Assembly (NCBI GenBank): GCA_913773825.1
Contig: CAJYHH010000389.1
Location: 1 to 8,891 of the forward strand
Length of the DNA: 8,891 bases
Direction: 5' to 3'
Source of the DNA: Candidatus Sericytochromatia bacterium
GTDB lineage: Bacteria; Cyanobacteriota; Sericytochromatia; UBA7694
Shown: positions 5,788 to 8,891 of the stretch, in pieces
Layout of the letters: the number at the start of each line of letters is the position of its first letter
Numbering within the stretch: the stretch's first letter is position 1
Position numbers and translations under genes: made by a program
Notes under the pieces: model-generated
The model's database searches: none
Told to the model about the DNA's origin: nothing
What the model saw: only the letters and a program-made list of their open reading frames with translations

Positions 5788-6153
5788 CTAGAACAAGTTA
5801 GGTGAAGTCGTGGTCAGTTCGTAGATCCAGCGTAAAAAGCGCGCAAACCCAGCTAATAAAACCAGGAGAATCATACTTGGCATGAGATAGCCCTGATAAG
5901 GGGCGGCTTTTTCTTTGACTTCGACAAAACGAACCTGAATTTTTTGCAGCGGTGTAGAGGGTGAGGGTTCAGGGGTTGGTTCTGGAGTTGGCAGGATCAG
6001 CTCATTTTGTGGAAATCGCTCAGGTGTATCAAGCACAATACCTTCTGCACAACCCGCTGGAGCGATGAATAAAAGGCTTAACCAGCACAGGCTCTGGAGC
6101 AGGCCAAGACGCCAAGTGGCAGGTTTAGAAGATGAAAGGGGTGCAAGACTCAC
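5788..6153 (-). CDS. Small exported proline-rich protein with a C-terminal membrane anchor, function unknown
   Basis: 121 residues, not recognised. N-terminal signal-like stretch (about 16-35: LGLLQSLCWLSLLFIAPAGC). The Cys at 35 could be lipidated, but the -3 residue is Pro, so PAGC is a poor lipobox; cleavage after APA by signal peptidase I is an alternative. An extracytoplasmic segment follows with a proline/glutamate linker (PTPEPTPEPSPSTP, 55-68), then a second hydrophobic helix (about 89-110) and a short tail. The frame allows a GTG start at 6165, but GAGGA on the minus strand (6163-6159) lies inside that extension and five bases before the GTG at 6153, so 6153 is chosen. It is convergent with the LptF/G-like ORF, only six bases apart. 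Topology suggests a small envelope or linker protein. Confidence 0.65.
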   Translation of the reverse strand: MSLAPLSSSKPATWRLGLLQSLCWLSLLFIAPAGCAEGIVLDTPERFPQNELILPTPEPTPEPSPSTPLQKIQVRFVEVKEKAAPYQGYLMPSMILLVLLAGFARFLRWIYELTTTSPNLF

Positions 6154-6158
6154 TGGAT

Positions 6159-6163
6159 TCCTC
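6159..6163 (-). promoter_or_regulatory. Ribosome binding site deciding the GTG start at 6153
   Basis: GAGGA on the minus strand, five bases before GTG 6153. The upstream GTG at 6165 has no such site, which is why the shorter protein is preferred. Confidence 0.6.
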
Positions 6164-6179
6164 ACTGTAACTGGCTACA

Positions 6180-6185
6180 ATTGTA
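6180..6185 (-). promoter_or_regulatory. Possible -10 (TACAAT) of the minus-strand gene
   Basis: On the minus strand TACAAT matches TATAAT at 5 of 6 positions, about 27 bases before the GTG at 6153. The expected -35 position (6208-6203) reads GCCAGA, a poor match, so the call is tentative. Confidence 0.3.
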
Positions 6186-6200
6186 ACAGAAGCCAGTGTG

Positions 6201-6218
6201 GCTCTGGCCGAACAGAGC
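6201..6218. repeat. Hairpin/inverted repeat in the divergent spacer
   Basis: GCTCTG (6201-6206) and CAGAGC (6213-6218) are perfect complements around GCCGAA. There is no T tract on either side. It lies just upstream of the minus-strand -10 candidate and may be an operator. Confidence 0.4.
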
Positions 6219-6225
6219 GCTGCTT

Positions 6226-6258
6226 ATTCTGAGGGTTTAGCCTGTAAACTCTCAGAAT
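6226..6258. repeat. 14-bp hairpin/inverted repeat in the divergent spacer
   Basis: Bases 6226-6239 pair with 6245-6258 over 14 positions (one G-T wobble) around the loop GCCTG. The arms are ATTCTGAGGGTTTA and TAAACTCTCAGAAT. No T tract follows on either strand, so it is more likely an operator for one of the divergent genes, or an RNA element, than an intrinsic terminator. Confidence 0.5.
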
Positions 6259-6343
6259 CCATAAATCTCGCCTTAACGCCCCGATGCGTGGCTTTAGGGC
6301 TTTGTGTTACGATATTAAACAATCGATCAACAGGGACTGAGAC

Positions 6344-6565
6344 ATGACCGAACTGCGTTTGCCGGCTGAACTTCAGCAGCGCCTGCAGCAGGAAGCCGAG
6401 GCGTTAAATCTGCCTGTGGCGGACTTTTTGCAAATGCTGTTGAATAGCCATCGTTTGGCGTCTCAATATGCACAGCCTGATATTTCAACTGACTTTGCAG
6501 AGCTGATTCAACAGGCTGAACAGGCACACGCTTATCTGCTGACCCTTGAGGAGCTCAGAGCATGA
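6344..6565 (+). CDS. Small ribbon-helix-helix-like antitoxin candidate
   Basis: 73 residues. The N-terminal half (TELRLPAELQQRLQQEAEAL, LPVADFLQMLLNS) has the strand-helix-helix outline of ribbon-helix-helix DNA-binding antitoxins. The C-terminal half (about 45-73, DISTDFAELIQQAEQAHAYL) is acidic and helical, as expected for a toxin-binding tail. AGGGA at 6332-6336 is seven bases before the ATG. The stop overlaps the start of the Doc-like gene by ATGA, the usual antitoxin-toxin coupling. The partner family supports the role; the sequence alone is too short to name a family. No clear promoter was found, but the hairpins upstream could be its operator. Confidence 0.6.
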   Translation: MTELRLPAELQQRLQQEAEALNLPVADFLQMLLNSHRLASQYAQPDISTDFAELIQQAEQAHAYLLTLEELRA

Positions 6566-6951
6566 GTGTGAAATATCTCAGTCGCGATGAGCTGATTGCG
6601 CTTAATCAGCATCTTTGCCGTCGCACAGAGCAATCTTTTGGTTTGATGACACCTGAGTTATTAGACGAAGCGGTTGCGCGACCTGCGATGATGATCGAGG
6701 GTTATGAGCCCTTTCCGGAAGTCTGGGAAAAAGCGGCAGTCTTAATGGATTCTTTGCTGAAAACCAGACCGTTTTTGCGCTGTAATGTTTTGACAGGTTG
6801 TCTGGCGACAGATATTTTTCTGCGTCGTAATGGTTTTGGCTTAAGCAGCCAGCCAGAAGATAGCGAGTTGATTAAATCCGTGGCGTTACAACAAGTCACA
6901 TTTTTACAGATTGCTGAATGGCTGCGAGGACGGACGCATGCTCTGAGTTGA
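6562..6951 (+). CDS. Doc/Fic-family (death-on-curing-like) protein with degenerate catalytic motif
   Basis: 129 residues, the usual Doc length. The whole protein follows the Doc pattern: KYLSRDELIALNQHL start, LLDEAVARPAMMIEGYEPFPEVWEKAAVLMDSLL (33-66), then the motif region, FLRRNGFGL (86-94) and a C-terminal AEWLRGR (118-124). Active Doc proteins phosphorylate EF-Tu using HxFx(D/N)(G/A)NKR. Here residues 69-79 read RPFLRCNVLTG: the His is Arg, the acidic residue is Arg, the Gly is Cys, and Lys/Arg are Val/Leu; only Phe and Asn remain. Enzyme activity is therefore unlikely, although the frame is intact and the ATGA coupling to the antitoxin candidate is kept. It may be a decayed toxin under retained translation or a repurposed regulator. 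Family membership is confident; activity is not. Confidence 0.8.
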   Translation: MSVKYLSRDELIALNQHLCRRTEQSFGLMTPELLDEAVARPAMMIEGYEPFPEVWEKAAVLMDSLLKTRPFLRCNVLTGCLATDIFLRRNGFGLSSQPEDSELIKSVALQQVTFLQIAEWLRGRTHALS

Positions 6952-7020
6952 GCATCAATGAGGTTTTGTAATCAGATTTTTTGTGATTTAGTTATATTGA
7001 GTGAATAGGTGAGTAATTAG

Positions 7021-7386
7021 ATGTCAACTTCGGCAACCGGTAGAATTGGTCTCGGCGGCAGTGGCTTTGGCCCCGAGTACATCTCCAACCGCAAACGCCT
7101 TGTCGAGAAAAAAGACGAAGACCGCGGTAATGCTGGCTCGCAGGATGCTTATCGACGTTCTCCTCAGGAAGAAATGGAAGTCTTTCTGTTTACAGTTAAA
7201 GACCCGGTTCGCTCGGCACTGAGTCAGTTGATGTCGCTAATTAAAGTCACATTAATCGAAAACCCCGAAGGCATGGAGTCTCGACCTGAGATTATGTCGG
7301 GTCCCTTAGGGTATACTTCCATGAAAGCGGTGCGTCCTGTACCCTTTATGCCAACTAAGACCATTTTTAAACCGGTGACACGTTAA
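7021..7386 (+). CDS. Hypothetical protein, 121 residues
   Basis: Not recognised. The N-terminus is Gly/Ser-rich (GRIGLGGSGFGPEY, 7-20), then strongly charged (KRLVEKKDEDRG, 25-36), followed by a compact segment with alternating hydrophobics (EMEVFLFTVKDPVRSALSQLMSLIKVTLIE, in two parts 51-65 and 66-80) and a Pro/Lys-rich tail. No signal peptide, membrane helix, cysteine or known motif is seen, so it is probably cytoplasmic. AGGTGAG at 7007-7013 lies seven bases before the ATG and strongly supports translation. TATATT at 6993-6998 may be a -10, but no good -35 was found. The next gene starts two bases after its stop, so the two form an operon and may act together. Confidence 0.65.
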   Translation: MSTSATGRIGLGGSGFGPEYISNRKRLVEKKDEDRGNAGSQDAYRRSPQEEMEVFLFTVKDPVRSALSQLMSLIKVTLIENPEGMESRPEIMSGPLGYTSMKAVRPVPFMPTKTIFKPVTR

Positions 7387-7388
7387 CC

Positions 7389-8537
7389 TTGAGAATTGCT
7401 CTAATCGAATGTCCACTGCAGCCCTTACAGATTGCCTGGGAAGACGTCTATTTTCCTGATGCTCATTTTCCGATCAGTGATTTTCTTTATGATGAACCCA
7501 ATGAATTAAGGATCTGGGATTTTCATCACGACGCCTCTCTCACTCCTCAGGCCCTGGTTCAAGAGCTCCAGGCCTATCAACCCGTTGTGCTGGGTATTAG
7601 TGATCATCATTCAACCAATGGTTTGGTCTTAGAGCGTCTGATTAAGCAGATGTTTCCGCGTGCACTGGTTTTCTTTTCAATTGGTCAGATTAATCCCGAA
7701 GAACTGATGGATAAAGCCAATCAATCAGCTTTTAGATTACGGCAACGGACACGTCCCGTTGCTGGAAAAATGCGTTTTCGCTCATCCTGGGCAGACGCAG
7801 ATCTGTATAAACTGATGCAGCCAGCTGATCCTGAGCCAGCTGCTCAACTGGTAGAAACGCTTGAAGATCGTTATGAACTGCATAGCTGGCGCCAATATTT
7901 GCCGCTAAATGCCTATGCTGCAGTTCTTGAAACCCTTGAACTGCTCGAAGACTGTTTTCCGGCTGAGCACACCATCTGGAACCAGCGGCAGGTGCGTTTA
8001 CTTGATGTTGGCGCAGCCCGTTGGGCCTACGCCCCAGCGCTGTATCAGTTTTTTGCTCTGGCTCACTTAGGAGAGCAGGCACCTCGCCAGGTCTATCTGA
8101 CAGGGATTGAGCTCGATCCCTATCGTCTGGATGAAGAAGGCTATAGCTGTGCAGACTATGCTCTGTCTTATTTAGACCCCGTTGCCAGTCATATTCGTTA
8201 TCTTAACCAGGACGTGCTGACGTATCAGCCGCAGCAGCCTTATGATCTGGTTACGCTCTTCAGACCCTATATCACCCGCCAGGATCATCTTTTTGGGGGG
8301 CTTCCGCTGGAGTTTCATCAGCCAGAAGCCTTATTTAGTCATTTGCTTGAGTTGATGCAGCCAGGTGGACGCTTATTAATTTCACACAGCCATCCTGAAA
8401 CCCTGGGTGAAGAACAGGTACTGCTTGAGACCTTAGGGATTAAACCTTGTTTCCATGCGGCTTTCTGTTCGCGTCTGAGCCAGCGCTTGCGTGGTTATGT
8501 CACGCTTTTACCGGCTCGTTGTTCAGACGCTGTCTGA
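7389..8537 (+). CDS. Two-domain protein: Rossmann/B12-binding-like N-terminus and class I SAM-dependent methyltransferase
   Basis: 382 residues. Residues 1-110 resemble the Rossmann-like cobalamin-binding region of B12-dependent radical SAM proteins: RIALIECPL first strand, then LVQELQAYQPVVLGISD, IKQMFPRALVFFSIG. There is no DxHxxG cobalamin motif and no CxxxCxxC cluster, so binding of B12 is doubtful. Residues 202-370 look like a class I methyltransferase: motif I VRLLDVGAARWAYA (Asp206, Gly208), acidic strand-2 end TGIELDPYR (Glu241, Asp243), YDLVTLFRPY as motif III/IV region, and LMQPGGRLLIS (Pro325-Gly-Gly). The substrate is unknown. The start is TTG 7389, two bases after the previous gene; GGTGA at 7374-7378 is a distant ribosome site. 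MRIALIEC begins exactly at the first core strand, supporting it. Confidence 0.7.
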   Translation: MRIALIECPLQPLQIAWEDVYFPDAHFPISDFLYDEPNELRIWDFHHDASLTPQALVQELQAYQPVVLGISDHHSTNGLVLERLIKQMFPRALVFFSIGQINPEELMDKANQSAFRLRQRTRPVAGKMRFRSSWADADLYKLMQPADPEPAAQLVETLEDRYELHSWRQYLPLNAYAAVLETLELLEDCFPAEHTIWNQRQVRLLDVGAARWAYAPALYQFFALAHLGEQAPRQVYLTGIELDPYRLDEEGYSCADYALSYLDPVASHIRYLNQDVLTYQPQQPYDLVTLFRPYITRQDHLFGGLPLEFHQPEALFSHLLELMQPGGRLLISHSHPETLGEEQVLLETLGIKPCFHAAFCSRLSQRLRGYVTLLPARCSDAV

Positions 8538-8565
8538 GAGCTGTACTTTAAGCGAGAGTTTTTTT
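8523..8565 (+). terminator. Weak terminator candidate after the methyltransferase gene
   Basis: TCAGAC (8523-8528) pairs with GTCTGA (8532-8537) around GCT, with the gene's TGA inside the stem. Seven T's lie at 8559-8565, but 21 bases separate stem and T tract and no stem directly abuts the T's. A classic intrinsic terminator is therefore not clear. Confidence 0.25.
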
Positions 8566-8572
8566 GAACCTT

Positions 8573-8601
8573 TTGCCATTGATATGCGTCTAGGGTAGCA
8601 T
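8573..8601 (+). promoter_or_regulatory. Probable sigma-70 promoter of the lipoprotein gene
   Basis: -35 TTGCCA (8573-8578, 5 of 6 matches) and -10 TAGCAT (8596-8601, 4 of 6) are separated by exactly 17 bases. Transcription would start near 8608, giving a leader of about 36 bases with a ribosome site (AAGGT, 8630-8634) ten bases before the ATG. Confidence 0.5.
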
Positions 8602-8643
8602 TGAGTACTCTGCCTCAGAACTTAGAAAGAAGGTAATTCCTCC

Positions 8644-8891
8644 ATGTTCCAGACACGTCACCTGGCAAAGACCGCCCTGTTCGGCTCCCTTGCCATCAGC
8701 ACTCTGCTTGCTGCTTGCGGCCCCAGCCCGACTGCCGTGGTTCCCGGTAACCCTGCTAATGCTAAATTAACCGCCATTGCCGTTAGTGAAATCTCTTCTG
8801 AAAATGCCGTTACTTCGAATATCTCACTTGGCTGGGAGCCGATGGGCTCTAGCGTTGCCAATATCAAACTGTTCCGCCGTCGTGCTGATCA
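8644..8891 (+). CDS. Lipoprotein, N-terminal part, cut by the window end
   Basis: Open from ATG 8644 to the window edge (82 codons visible). The N-terminus is a clear lipoprotein signal: positively charged start (MFQTRHLAK), hydrophobic core, and lipobox LAAC with Cys25 followed by Gly-Pro-Ser-Pro, so it is exported, lipidated and anchored in a membrane. The +2 residue is Gly, not Asp. After a short Pro/Asn linker, residues about 40-80 (LTAIAVSEISSENAVTS, then ISLGWEP, IKLFRRR) read like the opening strands of an immunoglobulin/fibronectin type III-like domain, with the Trp of the W-x-P motif; this is pattern inference. A promoter and ribosome site precede it. Confidence 0.85.
   Translation, partial: MFQTRHLAKTALFGSLAISTLLAACGPSPTAVVPGNPANAKLTAIAVSEISSENAVTSNISLGWEPMGSSVANIKLFRRRAD

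Noticed and set aside
6327..6527. Minus-strand 66-residue ORF opposite the antitoxin candidate
   Set aside because: Shadow of the plus-strand gene, which has a good ribosome site and ATGA coupling.
7732..8082. Minus-strand 116-residue ORF inside the methyltransferase gene
   Set aside because: Antisense shadow; the plus frame carries clear methyltransferase motifs.

Overview
The window looks like chromosome of a Gram-negative-type bacterium with an outer membrane and roughly 45-50% G+C. It starts inside a probable outer-membrane beta-barrel protein and ends inside a lipoprotein. The rplI-dnaB pair, a DnaB intein and a LptF/G-like permease would fit a non-photosynthetic Cyanobacteriota relative (Sericytochromatia or Vampirovibrionia type) or another deep-branching didermic lineage. 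This placement is inference only; no rRNA or diagnostic marker is present.

Layout. 3-770: 3' end of a beta-barrel protein, closed by a strong intrinsic terminator (811-870). 871-1197: gene-free stretch with a TATAAT box and about 220 bases rich in complementary segments, proposed as a structured RNA or the leader of the next operon. 1198-4276: rplI (ribosomal protein L9) and dnaB (replicative helicase), ten bases apart; dnaB carries an in-frame 421-residue intein with intact splicing residues and both LAGLIDADG motifs. A terminator follows at 4294-4318.

4322-5781: a PadR/HAAS module. A large symmetric palindrome overlaps a possible promoter just in front of a PadR-type regulator. Next comes an ORF with a HAAS (DUF1700) domain and one membrane segment, then, in the same frame and directly after one TAA codon, an ORF with five membrane segments. 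Joined, the two read as one HAAS-LptF/LptG-like six-helix membrane protein interrupted by a stop with an ATG immediately after it. This is the most unusual locus here.

5788-6153 (minus strand): small exported, proline-rich, membrane-anchored protein, convergent with the previous gene. 6154-6343: divergent spacer with two good hairpins. 6344-6951: toxin-antitoxin-like pair overlapping by four bases, in which the Doc/Fic homologue has lost most of its catalytic motif. 7021-8537: an unrecognised small protein followed two bases later by a protein combining a possible Rossmann/B12-binding-like N-terminal domain with a class I methyltransferase domain. 8573-8891: promoter and 5' part of a lipoprotein gene.

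Functionally, the left half is core replication and translation. The right half is a set of small accessory or envelope units (membrane regulation, a decayed or repurposed TA pair, an unknown methyltransferase operon, a lipoprotein) with no evident shared pathway. No tRNA, rRNA, CRISPR array or insertion sequence was seen.
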